A stretch of DNA of 60,031 nt from Alphaproteobacteria bacterium (GCA_016124665.1 WGNH01000034.1:1-60031), one strand, 5' to 3'; numbered from the stretch's first letter, positions 1 through 8,299 are shown. Notes: a model not told the origin generated them from the letters alone. Translations and numbers: made by a program.

Positions 1-87
1 CACTTCGCCGAAATCGCGCGCCAGTCCGCGGCCTGCCTTGCGAGCCGCATTCTGCATGACTTCCATAAGGGCGGTGACGCGTCCCAC
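1..87 (-). CDS. Inositol monophosphatase family protein (SuhB-like), N-terminal fragment
   Basis: Twenty-nine codons are visible before the window edge. The peptide reads [19 protein letters not shown] and then continues GRGLARDFGEV. This is the typical N-terminal helix of alphaproteobacterial inositol-1-monophosphatase/SuhB proteins, which hydrolyse inositol phosphates with Mg2+. The metal-binding motifs lie outside the window. The likely start is a GTG whose first base is the last base of the efp TAG stop (TAGTG), so the gene is probably translationally coupled to efp. An in-frame ATG lies seven codons further in. The family call rests only on this N-terminal similarity. Confidence 0.6.
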   Translation of the reverse strand, partial: MGRVTALMEVMQNAARKAGRGLARDFGEV

Positions 88-653
88 TAGTCAGCCCGCT
101 TCTGATAGCTGCCGTCTTCGGTGGAAATGATCACCCGCTCACCGACGCCGACGAAAGGCGGAACAGCGGTGCGCACACCATTCGACAGCACCGCCGGCTT
201 GTAGGAATTGGCCGCGGTCTGGCCTTTGACCACCGGCTCGGTATCGGCAATTTCCAGCTCGACAAATTGCGGCAGGGTCAGGCCGATGGGCCGGTCCTCG
301 TAGAATTCCAGCACCACGGTCATGCCATCGGTCAGATAGGAGGCGGTCTCCTCGCCGACGAAATCTATCTGCAATTCGATCTGCTCGTAATTTTCCTGAT
401 CCATGAAGGTCGCCATCGTGTCGTCCTTGAACAGGAACTGGAAGTCCTTCTGCTCCAGACGCACGCGCTCCACCTTGTCGGCGGCGCGAAAACGCTCATT
501 CAGCTTGCGGCCGTCGAGGATGTTCTTCATCTCGACCTGTGCAAATGCGCCGCCCTTGCCGGGTTTGACCGCATCAGCCTTCACAACCGTCCAGAGCGTA
601 TCCTGATGCTGCAGCACCATGCCCGGCTTCACTTCATTCCCGTTGATCTTCAT
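87..653 (-). CDS. efp: Elongation factor P
   Basis: This translation factor binds between the ribosomal P and E sites and relieves stalling at polyproline stretches. At 188 aa it has the normal family length and three-domain layout. The domain I loop VKPGKGGAF carries Lys33, which aligns with the modified Lys34 of E. coli EF-P. The C-terminal part contains the conserved segments [14 protein letters not shown] and [12 protein letters not shown]. The gene is followed with a one-base overlap by the inositol monophosphatase gene. It is preceded by a terminator-like hairpin that separates it from the holin/endolysin pair. Whether Lys33 is modified cannot be judged because no epmA/epmB homologue is in the window. 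Confidence 0.97.
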   Translation of the reverse strand: MKINGNEVKPGMVLQHQDTLWTVVKADAVKPGKGGAFAQVEMKNILDGRKLNERFRAADKVERVRLEQKDFQFLFKDDTMATFMDQENYEQIELQIDFVGEETASYLTDGMTVVLEFYEDRPIGLTLPQFVELEIADTEPVVKGQTAANSYKPAVLSNGVRTAVPPFVGVGERVIISTEDGSYQKRAD

Positions 654-685
654 GGACGATCATCCCGTTCGCTGTCTTCACGATG

Positions 686-720
686 AAAACCGGCCCCCGC
701 CCGCAACAGGCGGAGGCCGG
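686..720 (-). terminator. Rho-independent terminator after the holin-like gene
   Basis: On the minus strand, CCGGCC pairs with GGCCGG and an inner CCGCC pairs with GGCGG around a short loop. A TTTTC tract follows. It lies between the end of the holin-like gene and the start of efp, where a minus-strand transcript from the lysis pair would end. Confidence 0.6.
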
Positions 721-772
721 AAAGTTGCGCGCGTCCTATCAGGCAGCGCGGCAGGCGGCAAGCACTGTCAGC

Positions 773-1258
773 CTAGGGGTCGTCGCGGGCCGGCAGGCGG
801 TAGCCGCCAAACAGCCAGTCGAACACGTCCTTGACGATGAAGCTGGCCCCGCCCAGCGCCGCAATGGCGGCATCACGGCTCGCCCCGCCTTGCAGGAAGG
901 CCGGTAATTGCGCCTCGATATCCGGGAAGAACTGCCCCAGAAACATGACGGCGAGGACTGCCGCGCCCACCCAGGCCAGTGCCAGGATGAAGCCCTTGCG
1001 GCGTCCGCGGCGGCGGGCGGTGCCGAAACGGTCCCTTCTGTCCGCCTCGCGCATCACATTGCGCACGGCTTCACGCAGTTCCGGACTTTCCAGCAGGCGA
1101 GTCCCGATCTGGCCGGGCTCGTCTTCGCCGGTCGCGGTTGCGGCCAGCGACAGGACCTGCTGGCCCTGATGACCGGAGCGCACGCGGCGCGCCATCCTGT
1201 CATCGAATCCCGCCAGCAACAGAAGCTCGCGGGCCTGATTGCGTCTGCGGTTGATCAT
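773..1258 (-). CDS. Holin-like membrane protein, partner of the GH108 endolysin
   Basis: This is a 161 aa protein. It has a basic N-terminal cytoplasmic half (about residues 1-88, rich in Arg), a clear membrane span at about residues 89-111 (GFILALAWVGAAVLAVMFLG), and a second hydrophobic stretch near 130-150. The start ATG overlaps the endolysin stop codon (ATGA), so the two are translationally coupled. Size, membrane topology and coupling to a GH108 lysozyme suggest a holin that lets the endolysin cross the inner membrane, as in the RcGTA lysis pair. The primary sequence is not clearly a member of a named holin family, so the role is inferred from context. Confidence 0.55.
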   Translation of the reverse strand: MINRRRNQARELLLLAGFDDRMARRVRSGHQGQQVLSLAATATGEDEPGQIGTRLLESPELREAVRNVMREADRRDRFGTARRRGRRKGFILALAWVGAAVLAVMFLGQFFPDIEAQLPAFLQGGASRDAAIAALGGASFIVKDVFDWLFGGYRLPARDDP

Positions 1259-1845
1259 ACCCAGGCTCCATTGGCTGAAGTGTCAGGAAGGTCGGACGTG
1301 TCGAAAGGCGGTGGCGGATCGGTCCAGCCAGCCGCGTCCGGCTTCGGAATCGCGAGCGAGACCGCGCTCATCAGGCGGCGCGACCATCCAAGGCCGAAGA
1401 CGGAGAAGGTCGACAGCTTGCCGTAGAAATGCATGCGCCGGGCCGCATATTCCTCGATCAGGGCTGTGGCGTCGGCGGCATTGACCGCGCCCAGCGTTTG
1501 CGGGCCGATAATGCCGTCATCGGTCACACCGGCGGCCTGTTGCAGGAAAAGCGTCGCGCGGTAGGGCCCGTGATTGACGGCCGCATCAAACAGGATGAAT
1601 CCCACCCCCTTCGGCATATCGCTGCACCGGCAGGCATCCCAGTATCGCGCCTTGTAGATCTGGCCGGCTTCCTGGAGCGTCAGATGCTGGACATCCTCCC
1701 GTGTCACCGGCGTGCCGCGCCATTCGGCCAGCGTGCCGATGGTGATGCCCATATTGGTGGCCCCGCCGGGATCGGACGGATGGTCCACATAGCCGCCTTC
1801 AAACTGGAGAATGTGTTCCAGAGCGGTATCAAAATGAGTGGTCAT
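1255..1845 (-). CDS. Glycoside hydrolase 108 family peptidoglycan hydrolase (endolysin)
   Basis: Predicted N-acetylmuramidase of 196 aa that cleaves peptidoglycan. The N-terminal GH108 signature is FEGGYVDHPSDPGGATNMGI, with the catalytic Glu expected at residue 16. The C-terminal half carries the peptidoglycan-binding type 3 segment around VTDDGIIGPQTLGAVN. No signal peptide is visible, which fits release through a holin. The start was chosen at 1845 because GGGGAGG lies just upstream; the frame stays open 23 codons further but without family similarity. It is the first gene of a two-gene unit with the holin-like protein. Proteins of this family serve prophages and gene transfer agents, but no phage structural genes are nearby. 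Confidence 0.85.
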   Translation of the reverse strand: MTTHFDTALEHILQFEGGYVDHPSDPGGATNMGITIGTLAEWRGTPVTREDVQHLTLQEAGQIYKARYWDACRCSDMPKGVGFILFDAAVNHGPYRATLFLQQAAGVTDDGIIGPQTLGAVNAADATALIEEYAARRMHFYGKLSTFSVFGLGWSRRLMSAVSLAIPKPDAAGWTDPPPPFDTSDLPDTSANGAWV

Positions 1846-1920
1846 GTCAGCCTCCCCTGTTGTTGTCTGACAGGGAGCAGGCTGGCGGCGGCTCAAGGCA
1901 TCAAAAGGACCCAATCAGGG

Positions 1921-3129
1921 TTATCGCGCCCGATATGCGGCAATTTCGGACCGGATCTGTTCAGCTTCTGTTTGGGAAAGGTGGTTTTCCAGCTGGGCCT
2001 GAAGCCGGGTCCGGTCGGTGTTGGCCGACAGCGAGCCATCCATTTCGTACTCGGCCATCAGCGTCCAGTAATAGGACCGGACCAGGTCACGATCGACGCC
2101 GTCGCCGGTCGCCAGGGCGAGCGCGTAGAGATACCGGGATTCCGCATCCCCCCCGACCGCGCCCTGCGCAAACCATTCCGCCGCGAGCACCGGATCGGGG
2201 GCCCGGTCCGGCCCGCCGGCATGCAGCATCAGGCCATATTGCCCCATGGCGGGCGCAAAGCCGGCCTCTGCCGATTGCCGGATCAGATCGAACGCCAGCG
2301 CAGCATCTTCAGCACCACCCTCGCCGGAATTGGCCATCAGACCCGCCTGCAGGGCGGCCTCGGCATGATTGGCTTCGGCGGCGCGCAAATACCACCGGCG
2401 CGCGGCGGCGGGATTTTGCGGCCCGCGCGCCCAGACATCGTGCATCTGTGCCAGCTGGAACATGGCTTCAGCATCGCCCTGGCTGGCCGCCCGCTCGGCC
2501 CATTCCATCGCCAGTGGCGCATCCTGCGGCACGGGTGAGGCTTTCAGGATCAGGGCATAGGCCAGCATCGCCTCTATATTTCCGGCCTGCGCGGCCCGCT
2601 GGAAATAGTTGCGCGCCTCATTGGGAAGCAGGCTGCCGCGCGATGCCTCGGCCATACGGCCAAGCCTGTAGAGCGCCACGGCTTCGTTCTGATCCGCCGC
2701 ACGCCGATACCAGCGCACGGCCTGCGCATCACTGGCCGCTTCAATCTGTCCGTTTTCGTTCAGCAAACCGGCCAGGGTGGCCGCTCGTGCATGACCCCCG
2801 GACGCCGCGCTGCGGGCATGAAGAAAGGCGGTTTCAAATTCCCCGGTCGCATAGGCCAGCTGCGCCTCGTCGAATATCTCCGCCACGCTGCTCTGACCGG
2901 AGGGCGCGACCGTGACCGGCGTGTCCGCGTCCGCACCCTCGATCGAAAGCGCGTCATTCTGGCGGTCGACATCGATCAGCTGCAATCCCCGCAGGGGCGG
3001 CGCGGGCGCGTCGTCAGCGTCATCCGCAGCTGGCTCCACAGGCGGAACATCCTCCTGCGCCGCCGCTTGTCCGGTCACAGCCAGAAGGAATAAGAACAGC
3101 GCGGCCAATACGCGACAGACCATGGTCAA
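1921..3129 (-). CDS. Sel1-like repeat protein, exported
   Basis: A 402 aa protein with an N-terminal signal peptide (about residues 1-24, ending QAAAQ). It has an acidic, proline-rich linker to about residue 80 and then roughly seven TPR-like Sel1 repeats to about residue 350, for example AVRWYRRAADQNEAVALYRL and ARNYFQRAAQAGNIEAMLAY. Sel1 repeats are helical pairs used for protein contacts, often in envelope or signalling scaffolds. The gene starts six bases after the thiE stop, so the two are probably cotranscribed. No specific partner can be named. Confidence 0.88.
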   Translation of the reverse strand: MTMVCRVLAALFLFLLAVTGQAAAQEDVPPVEPAADDADDAPAPPLRGLQLIDVDRQNDALSIEGADADTPVTVAPSGQSSVAEIFDEAQLAYATGEFETAFLHARSAASGGHARAATLAGLLNENGQIEAASDAQAVRWYRRAADQNEAVALYRLGRMAEASRGSLLPNEARNYFQRAAQAGNIEAMLAYALILKASPVPQDAPLAMEWAERAASQGDAEAMFQLAQMHDVWARGPQNPAAARRWYLRAAEANHAEAALQAGLMANSGEGGAEDAALAFDLIRQSAEAGFAPAMGQYGLMLHAGGPDRAPDPVLAAEWFAQGAVGGDAESRYLYALALATGDGVDRDLVRSYYWTLMAEYEMDGSLSANTDRTRLQAQLENHLSQTEAEQIRSEIAAYRAR

Positions 3130-3135
3130 CCTCGT

Positions 3136-3768
3136 CTACTCGCCCCGCATCAATGCATTGAACGCTATAATGGCTGCGGCCGGTCCGTCCACATGCGACC
3201 ACACACCCGAGGACACGGCCAGGAAATCCGCCCCCGCTTCGATCAGCGGCCTCGCATTGTCCACCGTGATGCCGCCAATGGCCACACAGGGCAGTTCGAA
3301 CAGGTCCGACCACCATTCCAGAATCTCCGGATCGGCGGCTGTCGGCGCATCCTTGGTCGATGTCGGATAGAAGGCCCCGAAAGCCACATAGTCTGCGCCT
3401 GCCTCTCCCGCCTGCATCGCCAGATGGCGGGAATTGTGACAGGTCACGCCCAGCATGCGGTTCGGGCCAATGGCGGCGCGCGCCTGTTTCGCCGGCACAT
3501 CCCCCTGACCGACATGCACGCCGTCACAGCCCAGCGCCACGGCCAGTTCCGGATCATCATTGAGGATCACCGCCACACCGCGATCCTGCGCCAGCCGGAT
3601 CAGCGGCGGCGCGAGGCGTTTGATCTCCTCCACCGGATGGTCTTTCAGCCGCAGCTGCAAGGCCGCCACCGCGCCGGCATCCAGCGCCCCGGCGAGCGTG
3701 TCTTCAAAACCGGCCTCAAGGCGCGGCGGCGTGATCAGATAGAGCTGGCAGGTCATGAAGAGCCCCAT
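3136..3768 (-). CDS. thiE: Thiamine phosphate synthase
   Basis: Joins hydroxymethylpyrimidine diphosphate and thiazole phosphate to give thiamine phosphate. It is a TIM barrel of about 210 aa with typical motifs: LQLRLKD near the N terminus, [20 protein letters not shown] for the pyrimidine site, [33 protein letters not shown], and [10 protein letters not shown] for the phosphate loop. The start at 3768 is preceded by AAGGAAAGG; a second ATG four codons in is possible. No TPP riboswitch (thi box) is evident upstream, and no other thi genes are in the window. Confidence 0.92.
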   Translation of the reverse strand: MGLFMTCQLYLITPPRLEAGFEDTLAGALDAGAVAALQLRLKDHPVEEIKRLAPPLIRLAQDRGVAVILNDDPELAVALGCDGVHVGQGDVPAKQARAAIGPNRMLGVTCHNSRHLAMQAGEAGADYVAFGAFYPTSTKDAPTAADPEILEWWSDLFELPCVAIGGITVDNARPLIEAGADFLAVSSGVWSHVDGPAAAIIAFNALMRGE

Positions 3769-3886
3769 AACCCTTTCCTTGCCCCGAAGAAAGCCTGAAG
3801 CGAAGCCACTCGCCCGGCACGAGAAAGGGGTTGCGAAACCGTTAAGTTTCGGAGACCTTGCCCGCCGGGTGGGGAGGACAAGAAGA

Positions 3887-4279
3887 ATGCTGCGTATTCT
3901 GAATATGCTGATCCTGGGCGGATTGGCGATCTGGGCGGCCTCTTTCTTTCTGAGCGGTCCGGCTTCAAGCGCCGGCACAATCACACTTTCTATGCAGGAA
4001 CGGGCCGCCATGGCTGACGAAGCCTGCGAAGCGGCCTGGGCCGCCATGCCCGGCTTTGGCCCGGTCACCGCTCAGGGCGCCGAGGCGCGCGAGGATTTTG
4101 ACGAGGTCTATGCCTGCACGGGTATCGTGCCGCAGGCGGGCGAGGTATTGCTGGTCGCCCGCTATGCCGGCGGCCCGCGGGAAGACGCCATCAGCTACCG
4201 CATAGACGCGCTGTGCGACGCCACCGGCAAATCCTTGCTGGAAGATGGCGGACGCCTGCCGGAAGCGTGTGAGGCCTGA
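3887..4279 (+). CDS. Small single-span membrane protein of unknown function
   Basis: A 130 aa protein with one hydrophobic helix near the N terminus ([18 protein letters not shown], about residues 5-22). The periplasmic part has four cysteines (in EACEA, YACTG, ALCDA and EACEA), which could form two disulfides. GGGGAGGA at 3871-3878 sets the start at 3887. It is transcribed divergently from thiE and convergently with the TonB receptor gene. I do not recognise the family. Confidence 0.6.
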   Translation: MLRILNMLILGGLAIWAASFFLSGPASSAGTITLSMQERAAMADEACEAAWAAMPGFGPVTAQGAEAREDFDEVYACTGIVPQAGEVLLVARYAGGPREDAISYRIDALCDATGKSLLEDGGRLPEACEA

Positions 4280-4328
4280 GGGTCAGTCACAGTGTTAAAC
4301 CGGGCAATCGGCTTGCCGGTGCCTGAGC

Positions 4329-6272
4329 TCAACCGAATTGCAGGCGGATCCCCGCGCGGATCTCGCGTCCGGGCGCGGGCAGGCCGAACTGGGGTTCGAT
4401 TTCGGTATCCGTCACGTTTTCGGCCCGGATGAAAGCCCGCCAACCGGCGGCTTCCGGTGCCCAGCTCACACCCAGATTCAGTGCCGTCGAACGCGCCAGC
4501 GGCTCAAAGACATCCTCATCCGTCAGGGACCAGGCCCGGCCGCGATGATCGATTTCTGCCGTCGCGCCCAGGCCGTCGAGACTTTCCCAGGAGAGGGCTA
4601 TACGGCCGATCAGCTCCGGCCGCTCGGAGAGATAGAGTCCGGAAGGCCCACCCGGCTCCCGCAAGCGGCGGGCTTCGCTGGCGAGGACATGCCCGTCCAG
4701 GCGCAGCCGGTCGGTCAGTATTGCCTCGCCACGCAGCTCCACACCCAGGATTTCAGATCCGGCCAGATTGATCCGCTGGCGCATGCCTTGCCCGTTCACC
4801 GTGACATTGCGCTGGTCCAGCGTGTCCTCGACCCGGTTGTAGAAAGGCGTAACCTCGAAACTCAGGCGTTCGCCTGTATACCGGGCCGACAGCTCGGCAA
4901 CATTCACGGTTTCCGGACTCAGATCCGGATTGGGCAGAAACCGGTTGAGCGCGGCGCCATACAATTCGCGCAGGGTCGGCATGCGGTGCTTGCGGCTGAC
5001 AGATGCCCGGAAACGCCACGGGTCGTTTGCCTGCCAGCTGACACCCAGCAGGGCATTGGTGGCCGCGAATGTGTCCGCCGGGGGGCGCCCCCCGGTTTCA
5101 TCGGGCGCAAGGCGGTCCCGGCCAACACCGAAGACATAGCCAAACGTACCGGACCGGCCGGAGAATTCAGCGGCATAGCTGGTGCGCAGATCGGAAAAGC
5201 GGCTCCGGTCCGGCACGCCCGGCTGGCCGGCCGCATCAAAACGTGTGGCCGTTTCGTCGTGCCGGGAGCCCAGCGCATTGAGGCTCAGGTGCAATGTACC
5301 GCCCCAGAGACCAGCCGCAGATTGCAGGCGGAGCCCCGTCGTCCGGTCGCGTCCGTGTTGCGTGTCCTCCAGCCGGTCGTATCGGGCGGAATCATAGCTG
5401 GCAATGGTCTGGTTCGCCTGCTGCCGCCAGACGCTGCCCTCGACGTCGAACCGTCCCACCGTCCGCGCGCCCCGGACAACCAGCAGGGTCTGGCTGTTTT
5501 CAGGATAGCGCCAGTATCGGGACCTGCCCTGTGACGGCCGGTCGAAACGGGCGGGCGCAATCCCGAAGGCGCTGTCGACATGCATCAGGCCAACGCTCAA
5601 CTGACCGGCCTCTTCTCCATCCCAGGCGGCCCGGAGCAGGACACTGTTCCGCTCCAGATCCGTATTGTCCTGCAGGCCGCCGCCCTCCGGACGGGTCAAC
5701 CCGTCGCGTGCGATGCGTTCGGCAGCGGCCGTCATCTGAACCGGGCCATCACCGGAGAGCCAGAGACCCGACACGCTGCGCAGCCCGCCACTGCCGGTCA
5801 TGGCCGAGACCTCGCGGCGCGGGCCAAGGCTGCCGGCGGTGGCGGGGATCAGCTCGATCGCCCCGCCTGCGCTGTTGACGCCATAACGCAAGGACAGGGT
5901 GCCGGGTGTCACAATGATCCTGCCAATGGCCTGTGCCGGCACGAGATCAAGGCTCAACCGGTTATCCCAGGGGATGTTCAGGGCGGCCCCGTCAAACAGG
6001 ATTGCCAATTGCCGCTCACCGGCATTGCGCAGATAGACTAGGGTTTCGCCGCGGGAATTCGTGGTGACATTGGCAGAGCTGGCCAGATCAAGGGCTTCGG
6101 ACAGCGAAATCGCCCCGCGTGCCTCGATCCGGCCGGCTTCCAGTTCCTGCTGCGCCGACTGGATCGGCGCCGCCTCCAGGGCTTCGCCGATGATGATGAT
6201 CTGCTCGGCGCTATCGCCTGCAGCAAGCATGGCAGCGGCCAGAAAAGCGGTGGCCGGGACAAGAAAGGACAT
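4329..6272 (-). CDS. TonB-dependent outer membrane receptor
   Basis: A 647 aa protein with a signal peptide (residues 1 to about 20). The plug domain, about residues 35-150, includes LYLRNAGERQLAILFDG-type and GTLSLRYGVNSAGGAIELIP segments. A 22-strand beta barrel follows and ends in the aromatic terminal strand AGIRLQFG. Such receptors import siderophores, cobalamin or glycans using TonB energy. The TonB box is probably the EQIIIIGE stretch after the signal peptide. The plug and overall size resemble BtuB-type receptors, but no cobalamin riboswitch was found upstream and no transport genes flank it, so the substrate is unknown. Confidence 0.9.
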   Translation of the reverse strand: MSFLVPATAFLAAAMLAAGDSAEQIIIIGEALEAAPIQSAQQELEAGRIEARGAISLSEALDLASSANVTTNSRGETLVYLRNAGERQLAILFDGAALNIPWDNRLSLDLVPAQAIGRIIVTPGTLSLRYGVNSAGGAIELIPATAGSLGPRREVSAMTGSGGLRSVSGLWLSGDGPVQMTAAAERIARDGLTRPEGGGLQDNTDLERNSVLLRAAWDGEEAGQLSVGLMHVDSAFGIAPARFDRPSQGRSRYWRYPENSQTLLVVRGARTVGRFDVEGSVWRQQANQTIASYDSARYDRLEDTQHGRDRTTGLRLQSAAGLWGGTLHLSLNALGSRHDETATRFDAAGQPGVPDRSRFSDLRTSYAAEFSGRSGTFGYVFGVGRDRLAPDETGGRPPADTFAATNALLGVSWQANDPWRFRASVSRKHRMPTLRELYGAALNRFLPNPDLSPETVNVAELSARYTGERLSFEVTPFYNRVEDTLDQRNVTVNGQGMRQRINLAGSEILGVELRGEAILTDRLRLDGHVLASEARRLREPGGPSGLYLSERPELIGRIALSWESLDGLGATAEIDHRGRAWSLTDEDVFEPLARSTALNLGVSWAPEAAGWRAFIRAENVTDTEIEPQFGLPAPGREIRAGIRLQFG

Positions 6273-6546
6273 GGGCAGCGATCAGGCTTCAGCTGTTGTG
6301 CAGGCTCATGCGATCAAGCCTAGGGTTAAGTCTGTATGGCAGCAAGCAGCCCTGCGCACCGCGCTATACTGGTGGTTCAGTCGTATTCATGCGCTAATAC
6401 AAATATTTCCCATATCCGGATCAGGCCTCGGCGGTATCGCCAGCGCTTTCCGCCTGCCCGGTGTGGCGGGTGGACAGATCATTGCTCTCACGGCGCACCA
6501 GCGGATTTCCTGTCCCCGCGCATGCGGTTACGCGCGTCAAAGCAAA

Positions 6547-6918
6547 TTAGTCAGCCCAACAACCGATCATGGGTTCGTCTGACATCTCACGGTGCATATT
6601 TAATATAGATCCAAAAGATTCAAACCCATCAAATTGTCCGTTCGAATAATAGGCGACGAGAACACCTTCTCCAGAAGGCAAAGTATCTAGGCAAGACAAG
6701 GTGTCCTCGGCAAAATTGAGCTCGATCAAAATTGTATTTTCGCTCCCTCTTGTTGAAAAAGGTTCAATAAAAAATTGTCCATCTTGGTGAACGATATACC
6801 CATGAAGCGAGACAACTCCCTCGCCAACGCCTTCAAAAACATCAACCGATATTTCTGGATCACCCACCGAACAACCAAAGAGACCCAGAATTACCAATGG
6901 AAATAAATATCTCATCAT
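6547..6918 (-). CDS. Small lipoprotein, possible immunity protein, in an AT-rich island
   Basis: A 123 aa protein with a short hydrophobic leader and a lipobox LFGC (Cys16), so it is predicted to be lipidated. The rest is acidic, with two further cysteines (LSCLD and IGCWAD). Its ATG overlaps the TGA of a headless reading frame just upstream (ATGA), the arrangement seen between a toxin tail and its immunity gene. The coding DNA is visibly richer in A/T than the core genes on either side, which suggests transfer. No family is recognised; the immunity role is inferred from position only. Confidence 0.6.
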   Translation of the reverse strand: MMRYLFPLVILGLFGCSVGDPEISVDVFEGVGEGVVSLHGYIVHQDGQFFIEPFSTRGSENTILIELNFAEDTLSCLDTLPSGEGVLVAYYSNGQFDGFESFGSILNMHREMSDEPMIGCWAD

Positions 6919-7084
6919 CTGTAAGTCCCCGAAATTTTTTGAGCCGGTCCGGTCTCGACACGTATACCGTCTGAATTAACACCGCCTGATTGTTGGCTTA
7001 TACGCTCCATTCGACCGGCCCTAATAGGCGGCATTCTAAGGGGTTCATCATAACAATTGGTGCGTGCCGCGCCGCAAGCGCAAA
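6915..7084 (-). pseudogene. Headless C-terminal tail of an ORF, toxin-tail-like
   Basis: An open frame with no credible start reads ...ACGAARTNCYDEPLRMPPI and continues to IRVETGPAQKISGTYR before TGA. Its stop overlaps the ATG of the downstream lipoprotein gene. The upstream side runs into an IS3-family end at about 7084, as if the rest of the gene had been lost at that junction. The pattern fits a displaced C-terminal end of a large polymorphic toxin. An ATG at 7010 would give a 31-residue peptide, but nothing marks it as a real start. Confidence 0.4.
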
Positions 7085-7191
7085 CTTCGCCTTGAACTGA
7101 TCGGTAAACTTCCGGCGTTTCGCCATTTCTTATCCCTCAAATAGGGCCGGGAACACCTTTGCGACCTGTCCGATTTTCCGGGACCAGCTCA
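7081..7191 (-). mobile_element. IS3-family insertion sequence end with the start of orfA (remnant)
   Basis: From 7126 the minus strand reads MAKRRKFTDQFKAKFALA, the usual N terminus of an IS3-family OrfA transposase. GAGGG lies ahead of the ATG. Upstream, the DNA TGAGCTGGTCCCGG followed by a GGACAGGTCGC block resembles the TG-starting terminal repeat of this family and would put the element edge near 7191. The OrfA similarity stops after about 18 codons, where the ORF tail begins. No second end or orfB was found nearby. Confidence 0.55.
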
Positions 7192-7213
7192 CGGTGCCGG
7201 TGGCGTTGCCGCG

Positions 7214-7546
7214 TCAGAAAAGCATGAAAAAAACCATCAAGACAAACATCACAACTAGGGGCACCCACAAAATATGAGAGAAAGCTCTCAGGAAGCGGGC
7301 CAACATCGCTTCGCGTGGATCAATGACAACTTTGTGGGATCGACGATAAAGCCATATACGAATCTGTGTGATTATCACAAAAGCGACCATGGCAACATTG
7401 CTGGCAATAAACCACCAAAATGCCCATTGAAACGGGACAATAGAAAATCCGCTCGCCAGATTAGGGAGGTATAGAAAAAAAGCAGACGCCACCCAAGACG
7501 ACAGGACAACGATTTTAACCCAACCCCACCAACTACGATCTTTCAT
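7214..7546 (-). CDS. Small three-helix membrane protein, possible immunity protein
   Basis: A 110 aa protein with three hydrophobic helices, at about residues 9-29, 38-62 and 88-110, and a basic loop between helices 2 and 3 (RIWLYRRSHK). A purine-rich GAGAGAG stands before the ATG. The stop of the upstream 93-codon frame is only about 12 bases away, so the pair looks like a toxin tail plus immunity gene. No family is recognised. Confidence 0.6.
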   Translation of the reverse strand: MKDRSWWGWVKIVVLSSWVASAFFLYLPNLASGFSIVPFQWAFWWFIASNVAMVAFVIITQIRIWLYRRSHKVVIDPREAMLARFLRAFSHILWVPLVVMFVLMVFFMLF

Positions 7547-7558
7547 AGCTCTCTCTTT

Positions 7559-7840
7559 CTAGTGAGCGCCGGGACACGATCGCCATTCCGGAGGTGCATC
7601 GGCAAGCGCCAAGGCCATCTCGCCTTGACCGATTGAATCTGGAATGCTTCTGGCAATCGGTCCTCCAAATCGTCTGGCAGCCCTCTCCAAACCGTTGCTG
7701 GCAAGGTCATCGGCCAATGCGTTGAAGCCGCCAGACCAACCATCCGTAGCATACCCATAGGAGAACTGGGCGATTGCATCAAATCCGACAGCCCTGGCGG
7801 AGGTGCTGTTAGGATTCGAATTTGCGAGACGATTATTCAA
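7559..7840 (-). CDS. Hypothetical 93-residue protein, probably a headless ORF tail
   Basis: The frame opens directly after a stop codon with a TTG, and no ribosome site is visible. It is therefore more likely the surviving C-terminal end of a longer gene than a complete protein. It contains FDAIAQFSYGYATDGWSGG, a Gly/Ala-rich middle and ends PPEWRSCPGAH. It is followed within about 12 bases by the membrane protein gene, an arrangement typical of toxin C-terminal domains and their immunity genes. The function is unknown. Confidence 0.4.
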   Translation of the reverse strand: MNNRLANSNPNSTSARAVGFDAIAQFSYGYATDGWSGGFNALADDLASNGLERAARRFGGPIARSIPDSIGQGEMALALADAPPEWRSCPGAH

Positions 7841-8100
7841 AGCCAGCTACTTTGTAGCGCTAACGCTGAAAGTTTTTCATTCCGGCCTGTGCAACAATGG
7901 CTCCGCTAGACCAAGCCCTTGTGACGCCTGCCCGGCACCTCGTATTCGGGCATCATTGAAACTCGGTCACGATTTTTGAAACCAGTGCTTCACAGAGCGT
8001 CGTTTCGGGCAGGAGCCCTTATCCCCGCCGGCCCTGTTCCGCTTACACTCCCTGCACGCATTCGGGCCTGCGCGCCCGGGCAGGCCCGTTGCGCCGTTTC
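7841..8100. other. Intergenic DNA with no recognised gene
   Basis: No convincing ribosome site, conserved reading frame or hairpin terminator was found between the island and the inverted-repeat element. Base composition shifts back to GC-rich from about 7980. A long frame on the plus strand that begins at 7976 is an antisense shadow of the glycolytic genes. Confidence 0.5.
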
Positions 8101-8299
8101 CGGAAATTACGGGGATAAACCCGGAAAACCGGAGTCAGCTGGAGACTCGCCGGAGTCCGGCCGGGGCCAGAACTGGAGCCATGACATGACCGGAATCGCT
8201 TTGCCAGACACGCTTATCCGCCCGTCAGCGCCCCGGAACTGGAGCCGGAGTTGTAGTAGGAGACAAAACGCCGATTCCGGTTTTATCCCCGCAATTTCC
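8101..8299. repeat. About 200 bp element with terminal inverted repeats (MITE-like)
   Basis: The left arm begins at 8102 with GGAAATTACGGGGATAAACC. The complement of the right arm (ending at 8299) begins GGAAATTGCGGGGATAAAAC. Over the first 25 bases 23 match. Inside is a direct repeat of AACTGGAGCC at 8171-8180 and 8237-8246, plus a short hairpin GACTC-GCCG-GAGTC. There is no transposase gene inside. It sits just after the 3' end of the aldolase gene. It could be a non-autonomous mobile element or a large transcribed stem; no target-site duplication is obvious. Confidence 0.55.

Noticed and set aside
1429-2538. A 369-codon plus-strand frame
   Set aside because: It is antisense to the endolysin and Sel1 genes, which have clear family motifs.
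3769-3886. Possible TPP riboswitch upstream of thiE
   Set aside because: The conserved CUGAGA and ACCUG-type elements are absent.
6273-6546. Possible cobalamin or other riboswitch upstream of the TonB receptor
   Set aside because: No B12-box-like sequence or conserved helix set was found in the 274 bases.
7811-7825. GGATTCGAATTTGC, resembling a tRNA T-loop that might be an attachment site
   Set aside because: No acceptor stem, anticodon arm or D-arm could be built around it on either strand.
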